Positions 35,399 through 43,909 of a stretch of 64,000 nucleotides of DNA are shown one piece after another. The position numbers and the translations under genes are program-made. Source of the stretch: Candidatus Sulfotelmatobacter sp. (lineage in GTDB: Bacteria; Acidobacteriota; Terriglobia; Terriglobales; Acidobacteriaceae); assembly GCA_025462865.1 (NCBI GenBank), contig JAOAPI010000098.1:47026-111025 (forward strand). Reading direction: 5' to 3'. The notes below the pieces were generated by a model. It saw nothing but the letters and a program-made list of their open reading frames with translations, had not been told where the DNA came from and made no database searches. The number at the start of each line of letters is the position of its first letter. The first letter of the stretch is position 1.

Positions 35399-36091
35399 TT
35401 AGCTTTCTACGGCTTTCCGTAACGCGGCTCTCGCCAACAGGCGTGTGGAATCCAGCATCGGCAGCGGAGATTGCTCCGCCGTCATCAATAATGGAATTTC
35501 GGTGCAGCCGAGCACCACTGCGTCACAACCTTCATCCTTCAGCGTGCGGATCACTTCGGTCAGATAAGCCTGCGTGCGCGGCAGGAACACCCCCTGGACC
35601 AACTCGTCAAAGATGATGCGATGAATGCGCTCGCGCTGGTCCGGGCCGGGAATGCGATGCTCGATATCCGCGGCCTTTAGTTTCTCGCGGTAGACTGGGC
35701 CCTCCATCAATGCGCGGGTTCCCAAAACTCCCAGGCGCTTGTAGCAGTGACGCTTCGCTTCATTCGCCACCTCGACGGCAATGTGCAGCCACGGCCGCGG
35801 TGAGCGATGCTCCACCAGATCGAACGCCTGGTGCACGGTGTTGACCGGCGCAATCAGAAAATCCGCACCGGATTTGGCCAGCTTCTCCGCCGAAGAGAGC
35901 ATGAGTTCGGCGACGCCTGCCCAGTCGTTGGCATCAATGCACTTCACGTACTCGGCGAAGTCGTGGCCGTGCATGGAAATCTCGGGATGGTGGTAGTCGC
36001 CAAGCAACTCCGCACCTTCGACGCAGATCGTGCGATAGCAGAGCGCCGCGCCTTCCGCGCTGCAAGCGACGATACCGATGTGGAGGGACAT
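35399..36091 (-). CDS. Aspartate/glutamate racemase-family protein lacking the first catalytic Cys
   Basis: 230 aa, matching the Asp/Glu/hydantoin racemase fold (GIVACSAEGAALCYR at the start, VLGTRALMEG in the middle, VVLGCTEIPLL at the end). The second catalytic cysteine is present (Cys196). At the first site the usual CNT is replaced by VNT: Val83-Asn84-Thr85 in APVNTVH. E. coli YgeA also lacks a cysteine there (Thr83, with Cys197) and has an unusual substrate preference. Here the Val makes a normal two-base racemase unlikely; one-sided acid/base chemistry or another substrate is possible. Confidence 0.85.
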   Translation of the reverse strand: MSLHIGIVACSAEGAALCYRTICVEGAELLGDYHHPEISMHGHDFAEYVKCIDANDWAGVAELMLSSAEKLAKSGADFLIAPVNTVHQAFDLVEHRSPRPWLHIAVEVANEAKRHCYKRLGVLGTRALMEGPVYREKLKAADIEHRIPGPDQRERIHRIIFDELVQGVFLPRTQAYLTEVIRTLKDEGCDAVVLGCTEIPLLMTAEQSPLPMLDSTRLLARAALRKAVES

Positions 36092-36190
36092 CAGTTCTAA
36101 GTTCCCAGCGAATGCCGATGCGTACTTTGGATCTCGAATGGCGATTTTATAACAGGGGCGCGGATGCGGGCGCGGCTTCGCCTGGGCCGG

Positions 36191-36209
36191 GACAGCCGAG
36201 GCGGCTGTC
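36191..36209. repeat. REP-like hairpin upstream of the racemase-like gene and downstream of add
   Basis: GACAGCCG-agg-CGGCTGTC, a perfect 8-bp stem in the 131-bp gap between the two minus-strand genes. It may also act as a terminator for add. Confidence 0.6.
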
Positions 36210-36222
36210 GCTACGTGTTCTC

Positions 36223-37239
36223 TTATCTGGCTGCGGCAGCGTCGAACAGGTTTAGGAATTCTAATTTCTTTTCTGCCGGCAGGAACGAGGCTTCGAATGA
36301 ATTGCGTGCTAATTCGCGAAGGTGCTCGTCAGTAAATGCGAAAACTTGTTGCGCGATCTGGTACTCGCGAGCGAGGGTTGTACCGAACATGGCCGGATCA
36401 TCGCTGTTTAGGGTAATCATTACGCCGTGATCGAAGTAGCTTTTCGCCGGATGATCGTTCAGGTTCGGACACAGGCCGGTGCGAAAGTTGCTGGTCAGGC
36501 AGATCTCGACTGGCACCTGACGTTGCGCGAGTTCCTCGACTAGATCAGGATCGTGGAAGGCAGTGAGTCCGTGGCCGATCCGCTCGACGCGAAGGTTGAG
36601 CGCTCCCCATACGGATTCCGGCGGTCCAGTCTCACCGGCATGTGCAGTCAGGCGGAGGCCGTGATCGGCGGACCAGGCGTAGGCGTCCCGGAAAAGTTCG
36701 GGCGGAGCTTTTTGCTCGTCGCCGCCGATGCCGATGGCCACGACTTCGCGGTCATGATAGCGGACGGCCAGCTCGAATACTTTTTGCGCGGCCTCAGGAC
36801 CAAACTGGCGCACCGCGTCGAAGATCCACACTAGCGAGATGCCGAACTCTCGCGCGCCCCGCGCACGGCCGCGATCCAAACCTTCAAAGATGGCAGCGAA
36901 ATCCTGTTTGCGCCACAGGCACACTCCGACCGAAACGTATACCTCCGCATGAAGAACGTTTTCTTGTTTCAGGCGCTGCATGAGCCGATACGTAATTAGT
37001 TCGTAGTCTTCCGGCGTCCGCAAATGCTCGGTGATGTTCTTGAAGGCCAGCAGAAATCCTTGAAAATCTTCGTACCGGTACAGCGAGTCGATTTCCGATG
37101 GAGTGACGCGGTCGCCATGGCGCTGCCGAAGTTCGAGCAGCGTGGCCGGCTCAATCGCGCCTTCCAGATGCAGATGGAGCTCCGCCTTTGGCAAAAGGCG
37201 TAGAAAACTATTCGGCGGGCGATCGAGTGCGGAAGACAT
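36223..37239 (-). CDS. add: Adenosine deaminase-family protein
   Basis: 338 aa. Deaminates adenosine or a related nucleoside (purine salvage), in the cytoplasm. Metal ligands are visible as HLHLEG (His22, His24). The catalytic segment HAGETGPPESVWGAL, then RIGHGL, follows, and NSDDPAMFGT holds the second metal-site Asp pair. The length fits the family. Some members of this family are 6-aminodeoxyfutalosine deaminases of the menaquinone futalosine pathway or cytokinin/adenine-type deaminases, which sequence alone does not separate. It is upstream of the racemase-like gene on the same strand with 131 bp between them. Confidence 0.9.
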   Translation of the reverse strand: MSSALDRPPNSFLRLLPKAELHLHLEGAIEPATLLELRQRHGDRVTPSEIDSLYRYEDFQGFLLAFKNITEHLRTPEDYELITYRLMQRLKQENVLHAEVYVSVGVCLWRKQDFAAIFEGLDRGRARGAREFGISLVWIFDAVRQFGPEAAQKVFELAVRYHDREVVAIGIGGDEQKAPPELFRDAYAWSADHGLRLTAHAGETGPPESVWGALNLRVERIGHGLTAFHDPDLVEELAQRQVPVEICLTSNFRTGLCPNLNDHPAKSYFDHGVMITLNSDDPAMFGTTLAREYQIAQQVFAFTDEHLRELARNSFEASFLPAEKKLEFLNLFDAAAAR

Positions 37240-37686
37240 TATTTCTTAATTGTAGATTCTTGCCGAAAGATTTGCGAGGAGCGGCGCGGCTTGTAGTAGG
37301 GAGTAAAAAGATGGTCACACGAATACGTCCCGCTCCTGTTGAAAAGACGCTTGGACCAATCCCATCGCCTGATCACCCAAAGCGCCCAAGTTGCTGAATC
37401 CTTAACGCTCCCCAACGCCCGCAGCGTAATCGCCAACCCATTGGCCGAAAACCACCACCACACTGGTGGAACTGGGCCACCAAAGCCCAACGACACCATT
37501 CGCTAGGTTGTCCCATCCTTGGCTTAACCCGCTAAGAACAATGCAACTTAAAATAAATCCTGCCGCTCGTTTCATATTGGCATTCAGCCTGCACCGTTTC
37601 TCGCAAGATTTTTGCCCCGGACTGGAGTGTTGGACGCAGAACTTTCAACCCTCCAGACGGGAAGACTCACCCTAAGGAGTACCCGC
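37240..37686. other. Intergenic region without a supported gene
   Basis: About 450 bp between add (minus) and the TIG lipoprotein (plus). It must hold both promoters. An AT-rich stretch CTTAAAATAAATCC near 37550 could be a -10 region for the lipoprotein gene, but no good -35 is found. No repeat or RNA structure stands out. Confidence 0.5.
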
Positions 37687-38088
37687 ATGCTTTCCCGCAC
37701 TTGTGCCCTGTCTCTTGCCGGCCTGCTTGCTCTCTCCGTCCTCTCAGGCTGCAACAACACCCTAAACCCGTTGTGCGGCAGTTCCAGGCCCGCGCCACTT
37801 ATCGGTTCACTGTCGCCAAGCACCGTGACTTTTGCTCAAGTGCAGCAGGGCGCGACGCTCACCGTGAATGGTAGCCACTTTGTTTCTGCGTCCCAAATAA
37901 TGATCAACACAACGCCTCTCAGCGCGACCGTTGTGAGCGATCAGCAACTAAAAGTAAAAATCACTCCCGATGTTATTTCCGGTCCCGGAACCGTGAAGGT
38001 TAGTGTGTACACCCCGAGCGGGAACTCCGGAGACCTGGGCTGCAGCAGCGGTGGTACCAGCAGCGTACTCACGCTCACGGTCAACTAA
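37687..38088 (+). CDS. IPT/TIG-domain lipoprotein
   Basis: 133 aa from an ATG with AAGGAG seven bases upstream; the frame is open to 37612 without a ribosome site. It has a lipoprotein signal with lipobox LSVLSGC (Cys22). The remaining about 100 residues form one immunoglobulin-like IPT/TIG domain (IGSLSPSTVTFAQVQQGATL, TVNGSHFVSASQIMINT), the fold common in surface and cell-adhesion proteins. Function unknown; probably in the outer or inner membrane facing the periplasm. It is a single-gene unit as far as can be seen. Confidence 0.8.
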   Translation: MLSRTCALSLAGLLALSVLSGCNNTLNPLCGSSRPAPLIGSLSPSTVTFAQVQQGATLTVNGSHFVSASQIMINTTPLSATVVSDQQLKVKITPDVISGPGTVKVSVYTPSGNSGDLGCSSGGTSSVLTLTVN

Positions 38089-38243
38089 CTACCGGCTGGA
38101 ATGTTTTTCTGCGCCGATTCTTCGCTTAAGGCGCCATTGAGCTTCAATCTTGGCCGGGTTCGCTCCGCTCAGCGAACCGCGTTCATTCCTTCGCCAATAT
38201 GTAGCCGCCCCCGATTTTTTTCGTGGAGACCCCGCAGGAAAAA

Positions 38244-38405
38244 ATGACGAACCTACAGGCTTGTACAGATGAGGAGTTGGAGCAGGCTCTTGCCCAAGCG
38301 CTCACCTACGCTTCTCTAGAATTGCTGAACGACGCGGAAGTAGAGACATTCTACGAGCTCTATGCAGAGATCCAGCGGCGCGCACTGCCCGCAACTGCCG
38401 CCTAG
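38244..38405 (+). CDS. Small acidic hypothetical protein (53 aa)
   Basis: Starts at ATG 38244 with CAGGA five bases upstream; a GTG at 38223 is in frame but lacks a ribosome site. Acidic, Leu/Ala/Glu-rich and predicted to be all helix (DEELEQALAQALTYASLELL, AEVETFYELYAEIQRRAL). No family recognised. It is convergent with the gene at 38421 and separated from it by 15 bp. Confidence 0.55.
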   Translation: MTNLQACTDEELEQALAQALTYASLELLNDAEVETFYELYAEIQRRALPATAA

Positions 38406-38420
38406 GCGCCCTTTAGTTGC

Positions 38421-39407
38421 TCACTTCAAAACGCCGGAAAGCCAGTGCATTACGTTCAGCACATATTGCTTGTCATCGTTCCCAGGAACACTCATCCCCG
38501 TCTTGCCGACGAACTTTTCCGTACCATCCTTGTCTTTTTCCTTGAACACCTGAGCCGTCAGCATGCCTGCCTCGCCGCTAACCACGACGTGGCCGCGCCC
38601 GAGCGTAAAGCTCACTGCCATCGCCCGGCCCGTAATTGGCCACTGCCTCAGTGCGGCTTCGAGACTCGCCTTCGCCTTAGCGGCGTCCTCATCGTGGAGC
38701 GGTTCCACAGCGCTGCGGGTCTTCACCTCGCCTGCCGTCGGCGAAAGTTTCAGGATCACAATCGAGCCCGGGGGAATGGTGACCGACTCACCCGTGAACG
38801 CGACCAATTTGTGCAGCTGTTCCGCGTCGTTGCGCCCGCGGGTAATGGGATTGCTGCCGAGGAGATGATTACGATCGGAAAAGACAACCTCGGTAGGATC
38901 TTTGTGATCGAAGTTTTCGGAGTTCGTGTCGAAAACAAAACCATTGCCGAGCTTCACGCCGAACCGTTCCGCCAGAGGCGCAGCCGCGTCGCCCATGGGA
39001 GCGTGATCCGCTACAAGAAAGAGCGACCCGCCTCGCCGAACCCACTCATAAACTGCGTCGCACTCGGCCTTCGTGAATGCGGGAGTCGAATTGTTGTTGT
39101 CGTTCTCCAGCTTGCCGAGTGCATTGGAGATGACCAGCACGTCAATGCCTTCAAGACTGCCGCTAGTGAACTTCGCTGTATTCGCCACCACGTCGTAGCC
39201 GTCGTTTCGCAGCAGGTCGGCAAAAGGCTTGAAGAGTTCGTCCTTGGTATGAAAGTTATCGTGGGCTTGGTCGATGGCGACGCGCGGGTGAGTCCTTATA
39301 TACGTCGCTTGCGCGACGGTAGCGTCGAAGTCCGGATCGGCCCTTTGCTGCGGTAACGCAACCCCAACCGATACGAAAAAGAAAAAGAGAATGATGGTTA
39401 ACCTCAT
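38421..39407 (-). CDS. Exported protein with a DUF4350/GATase-like domain
   Basis: 328 aa. A signal peptide (IILFFFFVSVGVALPQ) is followed by a Rossmann-like domain: RVAIDQAHDNFHTKDELFKP, LLRNDGYDVVANTAKF, IDVLVISNALGK, and YEWVRRGGSLFLVADHAPMG, the pattern of DUF4350 and of the glutamine-amidotransferase-like domains in gliding-type (GldG) proteins. The catalytic Cys of true amidotransferases is not visible, so a binding role is more likely. The C-terminus has GHVVVSGEAGMLTAQ. Periplasmic or anchored. It is followed by EfpL upstream on the same strand but is unlikely to be related in function. Confidence 0.65.
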   Translation of the reverse strand: MRLTIILFFFFVSVGVALPQQRADPDFDATVAQATYIRTHPRVAIDQAHDNFHTKDELFKPFADLLRNDGYDVVANTAKFTSGSLEGIDVLVISNALGKLENDNNNSTPAFTKAECDAVYEWVRRGGSLFLVADHAPMGDAAAPLAERFGVKLGNGFVFDTNSENFDHKDPTEVVFSDRNHLLGSNPITRGRNDAEQLHKLVAFTGESVTIPPGSIVILKLSPTAGEVKTRSAVEPLHDEDAAKAKASLEAALRQWPITGRAMAVSFTLGRGHVVVSGEAGMLTAQVFKEKDKDGTEKFVGKTGMSVPGNDDKQYVLNVMHWLSGVLK

Positions 39408-39489
39408 AAGTTAGCCTCATAAGCCACGTTCAGGAACGACCGTCGGATCATATCCAATCGCCTCGATGGGACCCTGTCGACATGACAAC

Positions 39490-39530
39490 CGCCTCAATGA
39501 GTAACGGCGATATTACGCCAGCGATCAGCC
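39490..39530. repeat. GGCGAT motif, copy A
   Basis: TCAATGAGTAACGGCGAT, then ATTACGCCAGCGAT, with a GGCG/CGCC inverted core. Similar copies are at 40241-40277 (B) and 43532-43570 (C), all in the same orientation and each just 3' of a minus-strand gene. Confidence 0.65.
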
Positions 39531-39547
39531 ATCGATCTGGTTCCCAC

Positions 39548-40120
39548 TCATGCCCTCCCCGCAAACTCCCGGTTCTCCGTGGACACCTTCACCTTTTCTC
39601 CCTCTTTGATGAAGAGGGGGACGCGGATTTCCAGGCCCGTCTCCAGCCGGGCAGTCTTGGTCCCGCCACCCGACGAGTCGCCCCGAACCGCGGGTTCCGT
39701 GTAGGCAACGTCCAGCTCAACGAATATTGGCAGCTCTAAACCAATCGGATTGCCGTTGTACCTGCGCAGCTCAATCAATGCGCCCTCAATCAGGAAGTCC
39801 AATGCGTCCCCGACCATCTGATCGTTAAGGGTGACGGTCTCGTAGCTTTCCTGGTCCAGAAAATGAGAGCCATCCCCATCGCTATACAGATAGGAAGCCT
39901 GTACCGACTGCAAGTCCGGCTCCTTGAATTTGTCGCTTGCCTTGAATGTCTTCTCAAAGACCGCGTTCGTGAGCAGGTTGCGCATCTTCAGGCGCACCAG
40001 GGTCTGGCCGCCACGAGCCGTAGGCGTGTTTACGTCTGCTTCCAGGCAGCAGAATGGAGTGTTTTCAAGCTCAAACAACGTCTTACGTTTGACATCAATA
40101 GCATCAATTAGCGCGGCCAT
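39548..40120 (-). CDS. efpL: Elongation factor P-like protein EfpL (YeiP)
   Basis: Ribosome-binding factor that relieves stalling at polyproline and related motifs. From the ATG at 40120 (AGAGGA upstream; frame open to 40171) it is 190 aa, exactly the length of E. coli YeiP/EfpL. The tip loop reads NTPTARGGQTLVRLKMRN, matching YeiP's SPTARGAATLYKMRF, with Arg36 at the tip in place of the EF-P Lys. The three beta-barrel domains and the end REFAGRA are those of the YeiP subfamily. A canonical EF-P is expected elsewhere in the genome. Confidence 0.9.
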   Translation of the reverse strand: MAALIDAIDVKRKTLFELENTPFCCLEADVNTPTARGGQTLVRLKMRNLLTNAVFEKTFKASDKFKEPDLQSVQASYLYSDGDGSHFLDQESYETVTLNDQMVGDALDFLIEGALIELRRYNGNPIGLELPIFVELDVAYTEPAVRGDSSGGGTKTARLETGLEIRVPLFIKEGEKVKVSTENREFAGRA

Positions 40121-40240
40121 AAAATCCTCTAAGCAGGTCGGGACCGAAAACGCATGCAACCCCGATCCCAATTTCCTTCCAGTAGCAGTATAGGGTGAAG
40201 CACTCCTCGGATGAGAAGGCTTTAACGGTTGTCCTATGAT

Positions 40241-40277
40241 TGTGAGTGTAATGGCGATTTTGTGCCAACTATTGTCG
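40241..40277. repeat. GGCGAT motif, copy B
   Basis: TGTGAGTGTAATGGCGAT, then TTTGTGCCAACTAT, in the same orientation as copies A and C, in the gap between efpL and the DUF3857 gene. Confidence 0.6.
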
Positions 40278-40331
40278 TAAAGAGTTGTGCCATTTCCAGG
40301 TCAAGAAGACGAAGGTCGCAGGCGGAGAAGC

Positions 40332-42686
40332 TCAGTGCGACGCGGAGAAATTTGCCTTGAGGTCAAGATCGTCGGGACTGATACTTTGCAACTTCTTCCA
40401 AGTAGCCATCGCATCGTCCTGCCTCCCCATGCCGAGGTACATGAAAGCCAGGATCTTGTATGGAACGACCTGCTTTGGGTCAGCCTCGACAGCTTTCTGA
40501 AAAGCATTGAGAGACAAATTTATTTCTCGGGTACCTGAATAGTAGATCAAGCCCATTTCTATCCAAGCACGGGAAAAAGTCGAATCAAGCGAGACAGCAC
40601 GCCTCAGAGCGGTAATTGCAGAGGTGTAATCCTTCGTCTGAATCGACCTCAAGGCATCCTGTTCTGATTGAAGCGCTTCGGAGTTAGAGCTGCCTGGAAG
40701 CTGTATGAGGCTTCGACGTGCTAGCTCTCCTGCGCGGGCAAGCCCTTGTGAGGGCGTGGAAACGGGACCGCTCGCAGGAAAGTCCGCATTTACATGGGGG
40801 AAAATGTAAAGAGCGTGGTTATCCGAAATTGCTTTCTGAAATTCCTTGTAGCTCTTTAACTGATCAGGAGTAATCGCGTTGACCTTTAGCAGCAAACGAC
40901 GCTTCGTTACTAGCACGTTTCCGTTCACTTCTGTGTCGCCGTGAAATTCGGCAAAACTCTCTTTCAGGTCTAGCGGCATTGGCTGTGCGGCCGACCATTC
41001 CTTGGGCAACTCGATTCGGGATTTGTACACCTGCTCACCCACATCGCCGAGCCAGAGCGGCGTCGTCCGATCTAGGTCCGCATCCTTAACCTCCGGAATG
41101 GTCAACGGAGAAAGCGGGACTGCGAATCGGTGCCTCTCGCCTCCTAAGAAATCCCTAAGCGTGTATTCGTATCTCACGGCGAAGGGTTCCTCCGTCTTCT
41201 CTGGTGAACTGGCGCCTACGCTAGTTATGGTTCCACCCAGACGAGCGCCGTAGAAGTTCTTTTGTGCGAAATCCTTCCATTGGGACTCAGGTACGCGGCG
41301 AAAAAGATACCGGTAAGTGAGTTCGCTGTCGTCTCCCCGATAAGTTGCCTCCACGTGTGCTTGCAGTGTGCCGTCTGCATCGAGCTTGGCGGTAACCGTG
41401 TTGGTGTATTTGCTGGGAAATATGGAATTGAGGGGAGTAGTCTGAAACGCAACTTTGTCCGGCATGATGAGCAGCGCCGGTTTCCCGCGAAGATGTGTCG
41501 CCAGATAACCCATGGCCGTCACTTCTGGTGTTGTATCCATCCAAGACAGAGTACTTCCTTGCGGCACAACGCTGATAACATGGTCGAATTGTGCGGGCAT
41601 CGGCACGTCTGGATCGACCGTCATCCTGCTACTGATTAGGGCTGGATAAGCTCGAATTCCAACTGCGCTCAACAAGGCAGCCAGGAGAGTGTGCTTATCT
41701 TTACAATCCCCATACTGGTTCGCGAAAATTTCCGATGCTGCATGAGGTTGATAGCGCCCGACACCAAAAGCAATCCCCACGTAGTGATAACGCAGGCTGA
41801 CGTAGTTATAAATCACGCGAAGTTTCGCATCATCATCACGGAGGCCCTTAGTTAGCTCCTCAGCCTTCATCTTCACTTCCGCTGAGGGCTGGACCTTTTC
41901 CTTCTGGAGGCTCTCATACCATCGGCCAACTTCTTCCCAGGTTCGAAAACTGCTAATGAGCACATCCGGTCCCGGCAGGTGCCCACGAATGGCATCGTAA
42001 CCCTGGACCTCTCTCTGTTTCTCGCTGTTCTGGCTTTCGAGATTCGAGGTCTTCCAGGTATACATCCGGCGGCCGTTCTCCTCGCGTATCGTCGGCTGAA
42101 CATTTTGACTCTTGAATTTCACCTCGCGGTCGCGTGGAACGCTGATCTCTAGCTGCTCAGCGAGAACAATTGCGCTCTTCAAGAACGTGTGGCCGAACCA
42201 GAAATGTCCTGCGGCGAGCGGTGTCTCTACTTGCCAGCGGATCGAAGATTCAAGAATGTCCCCCGGTTCAAGCCCCTTAACCGGAACATGCTTCTCATGT
42301 AGGTTAGCGAATTCAGCAGCTCCCGGATAGATTTGCGAGGGTGCGTCCTGAATCGAGTCTAACGGAGATATCACCACCGATCCGTTTGGTTTGGTGACCC
42401 GGACATCCAGAACCTCGATGTGTTCGAGAGACGTTTGGTAAGGAGGACGGAGTACAGCGTATTCTTGAACGCCAGCGTCGGACTGGATTCGTATGCGCGT
42501 TTTCTGCTCGCGCGTATAGGAACCGTCGGATTGGAAGACCAGCTTTGTCTCCAGGCGCTCGCCGACTACGCCTTCCTTCGAATAGTCGTGACTAGTTGCG
42601 TCTTGCTTGCCGGATACCTGAGCAACTGTGGGGAAACAAAGAAGAACGATGACGAGGTTAATTCGGAGAGACGCCAAATTCGACAT
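40332..42686 (-). CDS. Exported DUF3857 / transglutaminase-like / TPR protein
   Basis: 784 aa with a signal peptide (INLVIVLLCFPTVAQVSG). Domains in order: DUF3857 (about 30-250, with VVGERLETKLVFQSDGSYTR), a transglutaminase-like domain (Cys328 in QYGDCKDKHTLLAALL, His in FDHVISVV, Asp in WMDTTPE), a DUF3858-type beta region, and TPR repeats at the C-terminus (about 690-780, DYTSAITALRRAVSLDSTFS). The Cys-His-Asp triad is complete. Such proteins are periplasmic or surface-linked; substrates are unknown. The surrounding DNA is visibly less GC-rich than the rest of the window. Confidence 0.88.
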   Translation of the reverse strand: MSNLASLRINLVIVLLCFPTVAQVSGKQDATSHDYSKEGVVGERLETKLVFQSDGSYTREQKTRIRIQSDAGVQEYAVLRPPYQTSLEHIEVLDVRVTKPNGSVVISPLDSIQDAPSQIYPGAAEFANLHEKHVPVKGLEPGDILESSIRWQVETPLAAGHFWFGHTFLKSAIVLAEQLEISVPRDREVKFKSQNVQPTIREENGRRMYTWKTSNLESQNSEKQREVQGYDAIRGHLPGPDVLISSFRTWEEVGRWYESLQKEKVQPSAEVKMKAEELTKGLRDDDAKLRVIYNYVSLRYHYVGIAFGVGRYQPHAASEIFANQYGDCKDKHTLLAALLSAVGIRAYPALISSRMTVDPDVPMPAQFDHVISVVPQGSTLSWMDTTPEVTAMGYLATHLRGKPALLIMPDKVAFQTTPLNSIFPSKYTNTVTAKLDADGTLQAHVEATYRGDDSELTYRYLFRRVPESQWKDFAQKNFYGARLGGTITSVGASSPEKTEEPFAVRYEYTLRDFLGGERHRFAVPLSPLTIPEVKDADLDRTTPLWLGDVGEQVYKSRIELPKEWSAAQPMPLDLKESFAEFHGDTEVNGNVLVTKRRLLLKVNAITPDQLKSYKEFQKAISDNHALYIFPHVNADFPASGPVSTPSQGLARAGELARRSLIQLPGSSNSEALQSEQDALRSIQTKDYTSAITALRRAVSLDSTFSRAWIEMGLIYYSGTREINLSLNAFQKAVEADPKQVVPYKILAFMYLGMGRQDDAMATWKKLQSISPDDLDLKANFSASH

Positions 42687-42722
42687 AAGCGCTTGAGGCT
42701 TTCCCGTGAGACACTCTTTCGT

Positions 42723-43172
42723 TTACTGCAATTGCAGCGCTGAAGCACCATTAGCGTTCATGTGGCTGGCATAGTCGTCGAATGTCTTGAAAAGCGTTCG
42801 TCCACAATCGGCGATGGCGTTGGAATCGCACAACGCCACCTTTAAGGAACTTCCGTCAACTGCTTGGTGGCAATAGGCACCCGGAAAACACTTGCCTTTC
42901 CCGTAGGTCGTGGCAATGGCAGCAACTTCAGTGCGCTCTGAACAGGCCATTCCGATAGTGATCACTACCCCCATCCGGCCCTCATCGCTCAAATTTGGAA
43001 CGACATGGTATTTTTGTGAGTTTCCGATTTCTTCCTTCAGTGAGACAATTGCAGCGGAAGAAAGCTTTCCATCACATGCTGCACCTTTAATAAAGACGGG
43101 GGATTTTGGGACATCTGCCGCGTTAGACAGCGTTGCGACCCCGAGTGATAAAGCAAGAATTAAATGCTTCAT
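42723..43172 (-). CDS. Small exported Cys-rich hypothetical protein
   Basis: 149 aa with a signal peptide (LILALSLGVATLSNA). The mature part holds six Cys (in GAACDGK, MACSER, GKCFPGAYCHQ, ALCDS, ADCGRT), probably paired in disulfides. No family recognised. It lies 36 bp upstream of the DUF3857 gene on the same strand and may be its operon partner. Confidence 0.65.
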   Translation of the reverse strand: MKHLILALSLGVATLSNAADVPKSPVFIKGAACDGKLSSAAIVSLKEEIGNSQKYHVVPNLSDEGRMGVVITIGMACSERTEVAAIATTYGKGKCFPGAYCHQAVDGSSLKVALCDSNAIADCGRTLFKTFDDYASHMNANGASALQLQ

Positions 43173-43567
43173 GGAGTTCCCCTCGGCTGCTTACTCTACC
43201 ACGCCCAGCGGAAACTTAGCCTCCTCCACGCATTCTTACTACACACCTCCGCACGTACGAATGTGGCACGGCCCCACGAGCGCGCCGGGCGGGCCCTGGG
43301 CTAAGTCAAACCGGATGCCTCTGTGGTAGTCCGACGGGTGTGGCAGTTTTGCCGTCCCTTCCTTCTCCCCTCTCGAAGCTAAAGCACGCGATAACCATTG
43401 ACGGCGGCGGGAACATCAACGATGAAGCAGAACGCCTCGTGATCGTACCGGGCTAATCCGCCCAATCTTCGCCGAGTTTCCACGATATAGTTAACGAAAG
43501 CAGGCCATTTCACTCAAAACCCCCCTCGGCGGTCAATGAGCGCAATGGCGATGTCTCGCCAACGATT
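43173..43567. other. Intergenic region holding GGCGAT motif copy C
   Basis: About 395 bp. No frame is supported. Near the far end it carries the third GGCGAT copy. The rest looks like decayed or regulatory sequence, including a short frame around 43420 with no ribosome site. Confidence 0.5.
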
Positions 43568-43570
43568 TTA
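43532..43570. repeat. GGCGAT motif, copy C
   Basis: TCAATGAGCGCAATGGCGAT, then GTCTCGCCAACGAT; TGGCGA-tgtc-TCGCCA forms a perfect 6-bp stem. It touches the stop codon of the DUF3592-like gene. Confidence 0.65.
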
Positions 43571-43909
43571 ATTCGGTTGGTCCGCCCACTTTATCACTGA
43601 CCTTTGCGGTTGCATTGGATTGACCCTCACGACCGCATATTTCCCCGGCCTGAAGCGTTCGACTTCTACTTTTGCCGAGCCTTCAGAAAGGAATGGGTTG
43701 CTGTCGATTACGCTGTACGTCTGGCCTGCAAATTCGTAGGTGTAGGCAATCTCGGTTGTAGGACAGTTCCAAACCCACCCGCCTGCCAGACAAGACGAAT
43801 CAACTCTGGCCTTCACGCGTTGCCATTTGCCGCTTCCCCAAGCGCGCCGCAATCGTAGAGCGGACTTTATGACGAAGGCTATCAAGATATCTATGACAAG
43901 GCCGCCCAA
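43568..43909 (-). CDS. DUF3592-like membrane protein
   Basis: 113 aa. One N-terminal hydrophobic segment (GGLVIDILIAFVIKSAL), then a short beta domain with AYTYEFAGQTYSVIDSNPFL and RFRPGKYAVVRVNPMQPQRS, the ending pattern of DUF3592 proteins. Function unknown. Single gene, minus strand. Confidence 0.6.
   Translation of the reverse strand: MGGLVIDILIAFVIKSALRLRRAWGSGKWQRVKARVDSSCLAGGWVWNCPTTEIAYTYEFAGQTYSVIDSNPFLSEGSAKVEVERFRPGKYAVVRVNPMQPQRSVIKWADQPN

Noticed and set aside
37239..37499. 86-codon minus-strand frame ending at the add start codon
   Set aside because: No ribosome site and no family; Trp/Arg-rich chance translation.
39490..43570. Integron attC sites
   Set aside because: The motif copies are too short and lack the paired RYYYAAC/GTTRRRY core sites; no integrase is present.
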